DNA of 10,801 bases from an uncultured Acetatifactor sp. (GCA_910585015.1 CAJUCT010000085.1:1-10801); one strand, 5' to 3'. Counted from the stretch's first letter, positions 1 to 7,021 are shown. The notes: generated from the sequence alone by a model not told the origin. Numbers and translations are program-made.

Positions 1-22
1 GCCAATCTGATTGTAGATTGGC
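1..22 (-). terminator. Probable terminator hairpin after the two-component operon
   Basis: An 8-bp perfect stem (GCCAATCT / AGATTGGC) with a 6-base loop lies about 40 bases past the histidine kinase stop codon. The U-tract expected on the minus strand would fall outside the window, so only the stem is seen. The assignment rests on stem quality and position. Confidence 0.5.
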
Positions 23-59
23 ATATAAAAACAATGAGTTTCACGGATTCAGGTTATTA

Positions 60-1466
60 TTATATTTCCTTCTGCTGCAGCATGACCGTGACCTTGAACA
101 CGCCCCTCCCCGCCTTGATATCCATATAACCCAGATAGCGTTCCGCCACGTCCCTTACATTTTTCAGGCCGACACCATGCTCCATCAGTATCTCCGGCAG
201 GCTGCTGTGCTTCACCGTTGCCGGTACCGCCTCCCCGTCCTGCCATTCCAGCTTCCCGTCAAAACTGTTCTCCACCTCCACCAGCAGGAAATGGTTCTTC
301 CTTTTCAGCGTAAGGCTGATGCGGCGTTTCTCCTGTTCCAGTTTCTCACAGGCTTCTATGGCATTCTCTAAAAGATTGTTCAGGATGATCCCCATGTCAA
401 AGGCAGAGATGGTATCCGTCTCCCTGTATTCAAACTTCACCCGGAATGCAGTCCCGGATTTTGCCGCCCTCCGGTATTTGTCATTGATGATGACATCCGT
501 CACTGCATTTCCCGTGCTGAACTTATAATCCAGCTCCTGCACGGTCTCATCCAGTTTGTCAATGTACCTCTCCACCTCTCCGTATTTTTCCCCGGCGACA
601 AGGCCTTTGATATTTGCCATGTGGCTTTTCATTTCATGCCTTACTTTACGGATGCTGCCATAGAAATTTTCCGCTTCCTCCAGCCTCCTTTTCATGGCCT
701 TCATCTGCTGTTCTTCCGCAAAATGCCTCTCCCTCTCGCCCTGCAGTTCCTTGTTCTTCTGGAAAATACAGACTGCCGAAATTTCCCCGGCGCTGAGAAG
801 GACCGCGATCATTGGTATCTTCCACACCATCTCCTTCCTCTGGGCAAAAAGGAAAAATATCTCCTTATCAATCTGAACCATCGAAATATCCATAATCATC
901 CATACCAGCATACTGCCAACGACATTAAGGGCGGAAAGGGAAATGGCATCCTGCCAGCTCATGGACACAGGGCTTTTTACAATCCTTTTCAGAATCCAGA
1001 CCATGGAAACAAATGAGATCGTGTATATTAAAAAATTACAGCCCTGGCCTATCACCTGGCTCTTATACATATGGAGCATATACCCTGCATCCCGGACGTC
1101 CAGCCTCCCCATCAGGCCATCCATTAAAAGCTGGTAAAGGCTGTTTGAGACCAGAAAACTCATCCCGTGGAAATTGTAAAGCAGCAGCAGCGTGAAAACA
1201 GCCTTTTCCAGACAGCCCTTATATCTGATACGGCAGTACCCCAATACAGCAGCAGCCGATACCGCATACCTCGCCCATCCCGGAACACCGGGGCATAAAC
1301 GCAGGAGTACATTGGCTGCTGCAAATATGCCTGCGGACAACGCTTCCTTTTTTCCCCTTTCCGGCCTGAAAAAAATGTCCCAAACCACCAGAAAGAGCAT
1401 GACCTGCAGGAGTACAAGATATAAGTCGCATATATTTATGAATAATCTATAACCCTCCTGACTCAT
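60..1466 (-). CDS. Sensor histidine kinase, GHKL/AgrC-like, multi-pass membrane
   Basis: This is a membrane sensor kinase that should phosphorylate the LytTR regulator encoded just upstream. The first ~235 of 468 residues hold six or seven hydrophobic segments (near 15-33, 41-58, 64-80, 88-115, 140-160, 173-197 and 214-236). A charged, coiled-coil-like linker (236-270) follows. The phospho-acceptor is probably His277 in the segment SIRKVRHEMKSH. The GHKL ATPase domain shows the N-box NNLLENAIEA (363-372) and a glycine box HGVGLKNV (430-437). The ATG overlaps the regulator's TGA (ATGA) and has GGAGGA six bases upstream, which fixes the start and implies translational coupling. Topology and length match AgrC-type peptide-sensing kinases, but no agrB or agrD is visible; they may lie left of the window or be absent. 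The ligand is unknown. Confidence 0.9.
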   Translation of the reverse strand: MSQEGYRLFINICDLYLVLLQVMLFLVVWDIFFRPERGKKEALSAGIFAAANVLLRLCPGVPGWARYAVSAAAVLGYCRIRYKGCLEKAVFTLLLLYNFHGMSFLVSNSLYQLLMDGLMGRLDVRDAGYMLHMYKSQVIGQGCNFLIYTISFVSMVWILKRIVKSPVSMSWQDAISLSALNVVGSMLVWMIMDISMVQIDKEIFFLFAQRKEMVWKIPMIAVLLSAGEISAVCIFQKNKELQGERERHFAEEQQMKAMKRRLEEAENFYGSIRKVRHEMKSHMANIKGLVAGEKYGEVERYIDKLDETVQELDYKFSTGNAVTDVIINDKYRRAAKSGTAFRVKFEYRETDTISAFDMGIILNNLLENAIEACEKLEQEKRRISLTLKRKNHFLLVEVENSFDGKLEWQDGEAVPATVKHSSLPEILMEHGVGLKNVRDVAERYLGYMDIKAGRGVFKVTVMLQQKEI

Positions 1467-2215
1467 CTGCCGTCCTCCGCAATGAATTCCAGATACGCCT
1501 TTATAAAATCCTGGTACTTGTACTTGGAGATCAGGAGGCGTTTCCCGTTCTTCATCTGCACTTCCGTCCGGCTGTATCTTTCCACATATTTCATATTGAC
1601 CAGATACCCCTTGTGAATCCGGAAAAAGCCTTCCCGCAGTTCATCCTCCATCTCACTTATCTTTCCATAGCATTCTATTTCCTCATCCCGCATGGATACG
1701 ATGATCTTCCTGTTGCTGCTCTCAATATAGTGAATATCATCAACCGGGACATTCCTTGTGATGTTCCCGCTCCTGACCAGTATTTCCCCCGGCTCAGTGT
1801 TCTTTTTCCTGTTCAGGCAGCGGCACTCCCTGACTGCCCGCGCAAACACATCTTCAAATTCCTTTTCGTCTACAGGCTTCACTAAATATTGGAAGGCATT
1901 GACGGAAAAAGCCTTCGGCATATACTCCGGGTAACCTGTCACAAATATCAGCAGGGGCAGGCTCCCCCATAAAACTTCTTCCCTTTCTTCCTTCCAGTCC
2001 CTGATCTGTTCCGCCGTTTCCATTCCGTCAGTTCCATCCATAGAAATATCAAGGAACAGGATATCTAACTGCTCCCTGTCCTCCTGCTCCCAAAACCGCA
2101 GCAGTTCCTCCCCGGACGAAAATTCCATAATCCGGCAGGATGCATCCTGCTTTTCTATCAGCCGTTTTATCAAATAACGGATATTTTCTTCGTCATCGCA
2201 AACCGCTATGTTCAA
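1463..2215 (-). CDS. LytTR-family response regulator (AgrA-like)
   Basis: This is the cytoplasmic partner of the downstream histidine kinase. The receiver domain (about 1-125) shows the acidic pair Asp7/Asp8, phospho-acceptor Asp56 (LFLDIS), Thr93 and Lys113 (LVKPVD). The LytTR DNA-binding domain (about 145-245) shows DIHYIESSNRK and FFRIHKGYLVNMKYV, typical of AgrA, ComE and VirR relatives. The length (250 aa) is normal for the family. The start codon is TTG, with GGGGTGA six bases upstream; no in-frame ATG would preserve the conserved N-terminus NIAVCDDE. It is first gene of a two-gene operon with a 4-base overlap. Target genes are not identifiable, but a pair of direct repeats upstream suggests autoregulation. 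Confidence 0.92.
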   Translation of the reverse strand: MNIAVCDDEENIRYLIKRLIEKQDASCRIMEFSSGEELLRFWEQEDREQLDILFLDISMDGTDGMETAEQIRDWKEEREEVLWGSLPLLIFVTGYPEYMPKAFSVNAFQYLVKPVDEKEFEDVFARAVRECRCLNRKKNTEPGEILVRSGNITRNVPVDDIHYIESSNRKIIVSMRDEEIECYGKISEMEDELREGFFRIHKGYLVNMKYVERYSRTEVQMKNGKRLLISKYKYQDFIKAYLEFIAEDGR

Positions 2216-2275
2216 TCTGATTCACCCCATATCAATGTTTTATTGCCAATAAGGACTATTATTTCCCGTCCACCT

Positions 2276-2304
2276 ATTTTATCGGCAGATACCAGCAAAA
2301 AGGA
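2276..2304 (-). promoter_or_regulatory. Possible promoter of the regulator-kinase operon
   Basis: On the minus strand a -10-like TAAAAT (2276-2281) lies about 60 bases upstream of the TTG start. At 17-bp spacing the -35 position (2299-2304) is poor. A weak -35 would fit an activator-dependent promoter such as those served by LytTR regulators. This is inferred from the sequence only. Confidence 0.35.
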
Positions 2305-2320
2305 AGAACGGGTGTTGTAT

Positions 2321-2350
2321 CTGGACACTTGGCGGTAGTGACTGGACATT
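2321..2350 (-). promoter_or_regulatory. Direct-repeat pair with 21-bp period, candidate LytTR operator
   Basis: On the minus strand AATGTCCAG, 12 bases, then AGTGTCCAG lie upstream of the weak promoter of the two-component operon. LytTR regulators such as AgrA bind two 9-bp direct repeats spaced by about 12 bp, and this geometry is the same. The actual bases do not closely match the AgrA or VirR consensus. An old insertion-sequence end is the main alternative. Confidence 0.35.
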
Positions 2351-2485
2351 TCAAAAAAAATGCCTTCATCCCACGCAAGGGCGACACAAACGCGAACCGC
2401 CGTGTAAGCATATTAACTCTGATTCCCCCGCTTTCCAAATCAGGCCGCCCGGCCTGCCTGCGGAAACGGCAGACCGTCGCACATA
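2351..2485. other. Non-coding stretch with short inverted repeats
   Basis: No convincing gene is visible here. The region holds a perfect 7-bp inverted repeat (CAGGCCG, 2 bases, CGGCCTG at 2441-2456) and, next to it, CTGC...GCAG. On the minus strand it lies between the NudC terminator and the repeat pair upstream of the two-component operon. Its function is unknown. Confidence 0.3.
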
Positions 2486-2508
2486 GAAAAAGGGCCTGTG
2501 AGCCCTCT
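2486..2508 (-). terminator. Intrinsic terminator after nudC
   Basis: On the minus strand AGGGC, a 6-base loop and GCCCT are followed directly by TTTTTC, about 45 bases beyond the nudC stop codon. The stem is short (5 bp, all but one G-C or C-G at the base) but the form is standard. It would end the pyrD-radical SAM-nudC transcript. Confidence 0.65.
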
Positions 2509-2550
2509 TCCTCTTTATCCTTAGTACAGTATCTTTATCCAGCCTTTCCT

Positions 2551-3345
2551 CTAAAGTCTCAATGATTCAATCATCTCATGGGCAATACTGATATCCGTCA
2601 ATTCATCCGGAAGTCTGGAACGCAGATGCCACTCTGCCGCCGCCAGCTCCTTCCTGTCAAGGCGTATCCCATCAGGGCCGTCCAGCCTTGCGGTATAGCC
2701 TGCGATCACGGAGCCGGAGAACCCCCACGGCTGGCTGCCAAAATACTGCAAATCCCGGATACGGATGCCTGTCTCCTCATAGGCCTCCCTCTCCGCCGCT
2801 TCCTCCAGCGTCTCCCCCGCCTCCACGAAACCGGATATGAGTACCCACTGCGGGAGGGAGCGGTCTGCATACTTTGTCATCAGCAGCCTGTCCCCGTCCA
2901 TGACAGCCACCATTACCACCGGGGCGATGCCGGGATATACCGTGTTCCCGCATTCCGGGCAGGCAGGCGCCCTCTGCCCTGGCTTCCTTTCCATCCTCCC
3001 GCCGCACCTGCCGCAGTACCTGTTCCCTTCATACCAGCGGCTTAAGTGCAGGGCCGTGGCCCCGGCAAAGAAAGCCCATTCCGGCAGGACGCCCTTTAAT
3101 TCACAGACAGGGAAATACCCAAGCCCCCTGCATCTCGGCACCGCCTGCCCCAGCAGGTAAACCGGCTCCCTGCCCGCCCGGAACAGGAATACCGCCCTGC
3201 TTTCCATTTCTCCTGCCTGATGCCTTAAATCCCGGAAGGACGGGAGGCTCCTGCGCCCGTCCCCCATGTCCCGCAAAAGCACATCCTCTCCCCGGAGGGA
3301 GAAAAAGCAGTCATCCGGGGCCGGGGCTGTACCGCGGTATGCCAT
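2551..3345 (-). CDS. nudC: NADH pyrophosphatase / NAD-cap hydrolase, Nudix family
   Basis: It hydrolyses NAD(H) to NMN(H) and AMP; family members also remove NAD caps from RNA. The 264-residue protein has the NudC layout: a variable N-terminal domain (1-105), a four-cysteine zinc ribbon (Cys111, Cys114, Cys129, Cys132) and a C-terminal Nudix domain. The Nudix box is complete: Gly172, Glu178, Arg186, Glu187, Glu190, Glu191 and Gly193. The NudC-specific motif after the box reads SQPWGFSGS (204-212), where SQPWPFPxS is usual, so two of the family's prolines are replaced. The ATG has AGAGG six bases upstream. It is the last gene of an apparent operon with the radical SAM gene (44-base gap) and pyrD. 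A broader Nudix specificity cannot be excluded, but zinc ribbon plus SQPW make NudC the best call. Confidence 0.9.
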   Translation of the reverse strand: MAYRGTAPAPDDCFFSLRGEDVLLRDMGDGRRSLPSFRDLRHQAGEMESRAVFLFRAGREPVYLLGQAVPRCRGLGYFPVCELKGVLPEWAFFAGATALHLSRWYEGNRYCGRCGGRMERKPGQRAPACPECGNTVYPGIAPVVMVAVMDGDRLLMTKYADRSLPQWVLISGFVEAGETLEEAAEREAYEETGIRIRDLQYFGSQPWGFSGSVIAGYTARLDGPDGIRLDRKELAAAEWHLRSRLPDELTDISIAHEMIESLRL

Positions 3346-3389
3346 GTCCAGCCTCTAAGGGGATATATCCTGTATCATGGCTCCCCTCC

Positions 3390-4274
3390 TTACAGATGCC
3401 GCAGGTTCTCGCGGTATCTGCGCAGTTCCTTTTCATCCACGGCGCCGATGACCTCATCCAGCCACTTGACCATCCGTTCCCTGTCCTTCGGCAGATGTCC
3501 TTCCACGTTGATGCAGTTCGATGCGCCCATCGTCGCAAAATAGGTGTCTATGTCAAGGCTGCCGATCAGCGTCCTTAATTCATACAGTTTTTCTATCTCC
3601 GTTTCCTCCGTCCAGTTCCCAGCCTGGATTTCCTGGTACAGTTCCGAGGTCGGGTAGACCGTCAGCATGGAGGAAACAATGACCTTCGGGTGGAGCTGGT
3701 TGAACACCTCCGCCGTGTTCTTCACCCCTTCCTCCATATGCCCGGACCCGTATATCCCGGCAAGGTAGAAGAAGTTATAATCCATCCCTGCCTCATCCAG
3801 CCTTTTGCATTCTTCTATGATCTCCTTCGTGCCGAACCCTTTATGCATGAAGGACAGGGATTCCTCGTCACCCGCCTCCACGCCGATGGTTAGTCTGTTG
3901 TACCCAAGCCCCCGCAGCTCCCGCAGCTGCTCCGTGGTCTTCGGCGTGATGTCCGTGATGCGGGCGAAACAGCCGATGGACTGCACTTTCGGGTAATATT
4001 TCCGTACCAGTTCCGCCAGCGTTTTCAGCTTGTCAAAACTTAATACAAAAGGGTTCGCCCCGGTGAAGAATACCCTCTTTGCGTTCCGGTAGTAGCGGCT
4101 GATCTCCTTTAAGTCCGCCTCCACCTCGGATAAAGGCGACATACGGAACTTAAACGGCACGTCCTCATAGAGTGTGCAGAACCTGCATTTGTGGTGGGTA
4201 CAGCCCGCCGTCACCTGTACCAGTGCGCTCCCCGCCTCATAAGGCGGCCTCCATATCGTTCCCGTGTAATGCAT
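3390..4274 (-). CDS. Radical SAM protein with a CX4CX2C cluster motif
   Basis: This is a radical S-adenosylmethionine enzyme of unknown substrate, 294 aa. The 4Fe-4S ligands are Cys25, Cys30 and Cys33 in the segment AGCTHHKCRFC, spaced CX4CX2C instead of the canonical CX3CX2C. The aromatic residue before the third Cys (Phe32) is the usual one. Further family signs are FFTGANPF (69-76, the position of the SAM-binding GGE-type motif) and GVEAGDEE (131-138, the strand 4 region), as in COG1032/Elp3-like barrels. There is no N-terminal B12-binding domain and no obvious extra cluster domain. The ATG has AAGGAGAG about eight bases upstream. It lies between pyrD (30-base gap) and nudC (44-base gap), so it is probably co-transcribed with them. 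The context hints at nucleotide or redox metabolism, but no reaction can be assigned. Confidence 0.85.
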   Translation of the reverse strand: MHYTGTIWRPPYEAGSALVQVTAGCTHHKCRFCTLYEDVPFKFRMSPLSEVEADLKEISRYYRNAKRVFFTGANPFVLSFDKLKTLAELVRKYYPKVQSIGCFARITDITPKTTEQLRELRGLGYNRLTIGVEAGDEESLSFMHKGFGTKEIIEECKRLDEAGMDYNFFYLAGIYGSGHMEEGVKNTAEVFNQLHPKVIVSSMLTVYPTSELYQEIQAGNWTEETEIEKLYELRTLIGSLDIDTYFATMGASNCINVEGHLPKDRERMVKWLDEVIGAVDEKELRRYRENLRHL

Positions 4275-4304
4275 AAACCATCTCTCCTTCCTGTCTGTAA
4301 AAAT

Positions 4305-5195
4305 CTAACTGACGATACCCCTGATCTCCTTTAAATCCCGGATACCGTTTTCCTCCATGTACTTCTCCAGCCCGCCGATGATCTCCGGCATGGCACAGGG
4401 GTTCCTGAAATTCGCCGTCCCCACCGCCACCGCGGCGGCACCGGCCATGATGAACTCCAACGCATCCTCCGCCGTCTGAATCCCTCCCATCCCGATGACC
4501 GGGATATTTACCGCCCGGCAGGTCTGCCAGACCATCCGCAGCGCAACCGGCTTTATGGCAGGCCCGGACAGGCCGCCCGTCTTATTTGCCACGCAGAACG
4601 CCCTTTTCTTCACGTCAATCCTCATGCCCGTGATGGTGTTGATCAGCGAGAGCGCATCCGCGCCGCCGGCCTCCGCCGCCTTCGCAATCTCCGTTATGTC
4701 CGTGACATTCGGCGTCAGCTTCATGGAAACGGGCTGCGCCGCTTTCTTTTTTATCTCCTTCGTGATGTACTCCACCATCCCCGGCTCCTGCCCGAAAGCG
4801 ATGCCGCCATGCTCCACGTTCGGACAGGAGATGTTGACCTCCAGCATATCTATCTCCTGCCCGGACAGCCGTTCCACCACTTCCAGGTAATCCGCCACGG
4901 TGCTGCCGCATATGTTCACAATGACCTTCGTATCAAACTGTCTGAGGAAAGGGAGGTCCCTCTCTATAAAGACGTCTATCCCCGGATTCTGCAGCCCCAC
5001 CGCGTTTATCATCCCGCTGGCCGTCTCCATGATCCTTGGGGCCGGGTTCCCCTCCCACGGGACGCATGAGACGCCTTTCGTGACCACCGCGCCTAGCCGG
5101 TTCAGATCCACGAACCCGCTGTATTCCTGCCCGGAGCCGAATGTCCCGGACGCGGGCATCACCGGGTTCTTTAACCTGATGCCCGCTATATCCAC
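4305..5195 (-). CDS. pyrD: Dihydroorotate dehydrogenase, class 1B catalytic subunit
   Basis: It oxidises dihydroorotate to orotate in pyrimidine synthesis, using FMN; class 1B enzymes normally pair with the PyrK electron-transfer subunit. The sequence has the family N-terminus IRLKNPVMPASGTFGSG, the catalytic cysteine typical of class 1 (Cys124 in VNISCPNV), FMN/phosphate-site motifs GLSGPAIKP (208-216) and IPVIGMGGI (231-239), and AVAVGTANF near the C-terminus. The length (296 aa) is close to normal. The listed start is GTG at 5195, but its ribosome site is 20 bases away. An in-frame ATA at 5207 sits 8 bases from AAAGGAGG and would add INTS, giving a more typical PyrD N-terminus. No pyrK or other pyr gene is adjacent; this copy is followed by a radical SAM gene and nudC. 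It could therefore be a second, specialised copy. Confidence 0.93.
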   Translation of the reverse strand: MDIAGIRLKNPVMPASGTFGSGQEYSGFVDLNRLGAVVTKGVSCVPWEGNPAPRIMETASGMINAVGLQNPGIDVFIERDLPFLRQFDTKVIVNICGSTVADYLEVVERLSGQEIDMLEVNISCPNVEHGGIAFGQEPGMVEYITKEIKKKAAQPVSMKLTPNVTDITEIAKAAEAGGADALSLINTITGMRIDVKKRAFCVANKTGGLSGPAIKPVALRMVWQTCRAVNIPVIGMGGIQTAEDALEFIMAGAAAVAVGTANFRNPCAMPEIIGGLEKYMEENGIRDLKEIRGIVS

Positions 5196-5204
5196 TGATG
5201 TGTT

Positions 5205-5223
5205 TATCCCGTCCGCCTCCTTT
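5205..5223 (-). promoter_or_regulatory. Ribosome binding site of pyrD that favours an ATA start
   Basis: On the minus strand AAAGGAGG (AGGAGG at 5216-5221) is followed by 8 bases and then ATA (5207-5205), in frame with pyrD. The next usable start, GTG at 5195, is 20 bases from AGGAGG, outside the normal 5-10. An in-frame TAA further upstream excludes any longer ATG, GTG or TTG start. Confidence 0.6.
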
Positions 5224-5233
5224 CTTGAATCAC

Positions 5234-5242
5234 ATTATAGCA
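5234..5242 (-). promoter_or_regulatory. Extended -10 promoter of the pyrD operon
   Basis: The minus strand reads TGCTATAAT, a perfect -10 with the TGn extension, about 30 bases upstream of the pyrD start. No good -35 is seen at 17 bp, as is common for extended -10 promoters. The transcript would have a leader of about 20-35 bases. Confidence 0.7.
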
Positions 5243-5292
5243 ACTGGCGCGGAAAAGAAAAGTACTGTCTTTTTTCGTTTATAGTGCGAAAA

Positions 5293-5308
5293 TTGATACC
5301 AGTATCAA
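5293..5308. promoter_or_regulatory. Perfect inverted repeat, candidate HxlR operator
   Basis: TTGATAC, 2 bases, GTATCAA is a perfect 7-bp dyad in the divergent intergenic region of pyrD and the HxlR-type gene. It lies 14 bases upstream of the regulator's -35 box. Dimeric winged-helix HxlR proteins bind dyads of this size near their own genes. That this is the operator is inferred from position and symmetry. Confidence 0.5.
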
Positions 5309-5321
5309 AAAGTATAGTACC

Positions 5322-5350
5322 TTGCACTTATAGAAAAAATATCGTATAAT
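5322..5350 (+). promoter_or_regulatory. Promoter of the HxlR-family regulator
   Basis: TTGCAC (5322-5327), a 17-base spacer and a perfect TATAAT (5345-5350) form a strong sigma-A-type promoter. Transcription should start near 5357, leaving a leader of only about 16 bases that consists mainly of the ribosome binding site. Confidence 0.8.
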
Positions 5351-5372
5351 GCTGCCAAAAGGAGGGAACCAC

Positions 5373-5699
5373 ATGAGCAACATGAAAGCACCGCTGCCCC
5401 AATGCGCGGCTATGGTCAGGGTACAGAACATCTTAAGCGGGAAATGGAAGATAACGATATTATGGTACATCGCGGAATATGAGGTGCAGCGGTTCGGGGA
5501 GCTGAGGCGGAGGCTTGGGGACATCACGCAGTCCACCCTTACCAAGCAGCTCCGGGAACTGGAACAGGACGGCTTCATCTCCCGCTATATCTATCAGGAA
5601 GTGCCGCCGAAGGTGGAGTATTCCCTGACTGGCCTGGGGAAAAGTTTCATCCCTATTTTGAGAGATATGAAAAGCTGGAGCGACACGCATCTGATGTAA
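5373..5699 (+). CDS. HxlR/MarR-like winged-helix transcriptional regulator
   Basis: This is a small cytoplasmic DNA-binding regulator, 108 aa, usual for the HxlR family (HxlR, YodB, HypR, QorR types). The fold is seen as SGKWKITILWYI (helix 1), FGELRRRLGDITQSTLTKQLRELEQDG in pieces (helix-turn-helix) and EVPPKVEYSLTGLGKSF (the wing), which is the family signature. A single cysteine near the N-terminus (Cys11) sits where redox-sensing members such as YodB carry their reactive Cys. The ATG at 5373 has AAAAGGAGGG seven bases upstream and is preferred over the upstream in-frame ATG at 5349, which overlaps the -10 box. It is transcribed divergently from pyrD and converges on the FAD oxidoreductase. 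It probably controls one or both neighbours and itself; the signal is unknown but may be oxidative or electrophile stress. Confidence 0.9.
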   Translation: MSNMKAPLPQCAAMVRVQNILSGKWKITILWYIAEYEVQRFGELRRRLGDITQSTLTKQLRELEQDGFISRYIYQEVPPKVEYSLTGLGKSFIPILRDMKSWSDTHLM

Positions 5700-5726
5700 T
5701 TTCCCATAAAGGGTACAAATTTGGAT

Positions 5727-6818
5727 TCATTTGGGCATATGTATTAGCAAAACAACGAAAAAAGGACTGCCAAAGCAGTCCCTTTTCTTACAATTACTCC
5801 ATCTCTCTGAACGTGCCAGCCATTCCACCCACAAAGTCCACTGGCGCTGCATATAGGATTTCAGATTTTCTGTACTTTGCCGATATGCCTCCCGGACTGT
5901 TTCCGGGTTGTCGAAATGTTTCATGACTGCACTGGCGGCACAGTACCCGCTCTCCATCCCGGCAGATATGCCCTCTCCCATCGGGTTTAAGAACCCGGCG
6001 ACTTCCCCCGCAAAAAGGATGCGCCCCACACCGTAGTCCACACGGCATCCCGGACGGATATGCGGCATCAGCCACTTTTCCTCTTTCGTCTGCCTGTCAA
6101 TCCGCAGGTAATGCTTTTCCTCCATATAGGCAATGAATCGCCCATAATAATATCTGATTTTATCCATATCCTTCACGGACACCCCAAGCACCAGCAGGTC
6201 ATCCTTCACGTTGAACCATGCGTCATATTCCGAAAGCTCCGGCTGCAGGTACGCATAGAAGTAATGCGGGTCTAAATCTATGCTGCCCTCGTTAAAGGTC
6301 TGGTATGTGGTTATATATCCGGGAACCTCCCCGGTAATCTTCCGCTTCAATGCCCCGACAACGCCCTCGCAGTCAATGACATACCTTGCGCCCTCTGTAA
6401 AATTCCTCTGCCCATGCAGGCTGACTTCCACAACCCCGTCCTTTTCCGTGCAGGAAAGAGCCGCCACGCCATCCCTGACCGCTGCACCGCTCTCCTTTGC
6501 TTTTTCCACAAGCCACCCATCAAAATGGCTGCGCCATACATTAAGCCCCTCCTGTTCGAAGCGGTATTCCTTCCCCGCATCATTTGTGAAGATCATACCC
6601 CTGTTATCTGTCGGGGTACACATGACATACTTCGGTACGGCCTCCCCGAAATACTTCTTTACAAGCTCCATTGATTTCTTTATCAGCACGCCCGAACAGG
6701 ACTTGTACCTTGGCATCTTGAACTTTTCCACCAAGAGAACCTTATAGCCTTTTTCCGCTAAAGCCTTGGCAGCCGTGCATCCCGCAGGCCCCGCCCCGAC
6801 CACTATCACATCATACAT
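5727..6818 (-). CDS. FAD-dependent oxidoreductase, geranylgeranyl reductase family, frameshifted 3' end
   Basis: A flavoprotein of the geranylgeranyl/digeranylgeranyl reductase and halogenase-like group. The N-terminus carries the FAD Rossmann motif GAGPAGCTAAKALAEKGYKV (8-27) followed by Glu31. The segment PRYKSCSGVL (36-45) matches the family's P-R-x-K-x-C-G position. The second FAD motif reads GRILFAGEVAGFLNPMGEGI (265-284). The substrate is unknown; isoprenoid or quinone-like double bonds are usual in the family. The open frame gives 363 aa, but after Trp327 the sequence looks foreign. The -1 frame from position 5838 reads DFVGGMAGTFREME and stops at 5794, just before the terminator, giving 341 aa. 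The listed frame instead runs through the terminator hairpin. A one-base loss (TGGG to TGG) or a sequencing error is therefore likely. The catalytic core is intact. Confidence 0.85.
   Translation of the reverse strand: MYDVIVVGAGPAGCTAAKALAEKGYKVLLVEKFKMPRYKSCSGVLIKKSMELVKKYFGEAVPKYVMCTPTDNRGMIFTNDAGKEYRFEQEGLNVWRSHFDGWLVEKAKESGAAVRDGVAALSCTEKDGVVEVSLHGQRNFTEGARYVIDCEGVVGALKRKITGEVPGYITTYQTFNEGSIDLDPHYFYAYLQPELSEYDAWFNVKDDLLVLGVSVKDMDKIRYYYGRFIAYMEEKHYLRIDRQTKEEKWLMPHIRPGCRVDYGVGRILFAGEVAGFLNPMGEGISAGMESGYCAASAVMKHFDNPETVREAYRQSTENLKSYMQRQWTLWVEWLARSERWSNCKKRDCFGSPFFVVLLIHMPK
5758..5784. terminator. Shared terminator of hxlR and the FAD oxidoreductase
   Basis: A 7-bp perfect stem (GGACTGC 5764-5770 / GCAGTCC 5775-5781) with a 4-base loop is flanked by six As on the left and CTTTTCTT on the right. 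On the minus strand it ends in TTTTTT, a strong intrinsic terminator placed 10 bases past the expected stop of the oxidoreductase. On the plus strand the U-tract is weaker, but it can serve the convergent regulator gene. Confidence 0.8.
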
Positions 6819-6894
6819 CCGTATATCACCCTTTCCGCTGTTTCCTATTACTTCGGCAGAAAGCCGTTCCCGCTAAAGTAAAAGCATCCACTGA

Positions 6895-6903
6895 ATTATA
6901 CCA
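6895..6903 (-). promoter_or_regulatory. Extended -10 promoter of the FAD oxidoreductase gene
   Basis: The minus strand reads TGGTATAAT, a perfect -10 with TGn extension, about 77 bases upstream of the ATG. The -35 region is A-rich and poor. The leader contains a small CGGC...GCCG hairpin and an AAAGGG ribosome site about ten bases before the ATG. Confidence 0.65.
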
Positions 6904-6963
6904 TAAAAATTTTCTGTTTTTCACCCGATGGCACGAAACGACTATTTTCTGGGAATGGAAAGC

Positions 6964-6990
6964 AAAAAAGGGCCATTGAACAACCCTTTT
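6964..6990 (-). terminator. Intrinsic terminator left of the iteron-like region
   Basis: On the minus strand AAAAGGG, an 11-base loop and CCCTTTT continue into a TTTTTT tract. It would stop any minus-strand transcript arising in the repeat region (7000-7250) before it reaches the oxidoreductase promoter. The stem is A-T rich at the base, so strength is moderate. Confidence 0.55.
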
Positions 6991-7021
6991 CCCCCTGCTA
7001 TCATTTTTCAATTTTTCTGTA

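Noticed and set aside
2329..2565. Plus-strand open frame of 78 codons between the two-component operon and nudC
   Set aside because: It overlaps the nudC terminator and the 3' end of nudC, has no ribosome site and no recognisable domain.
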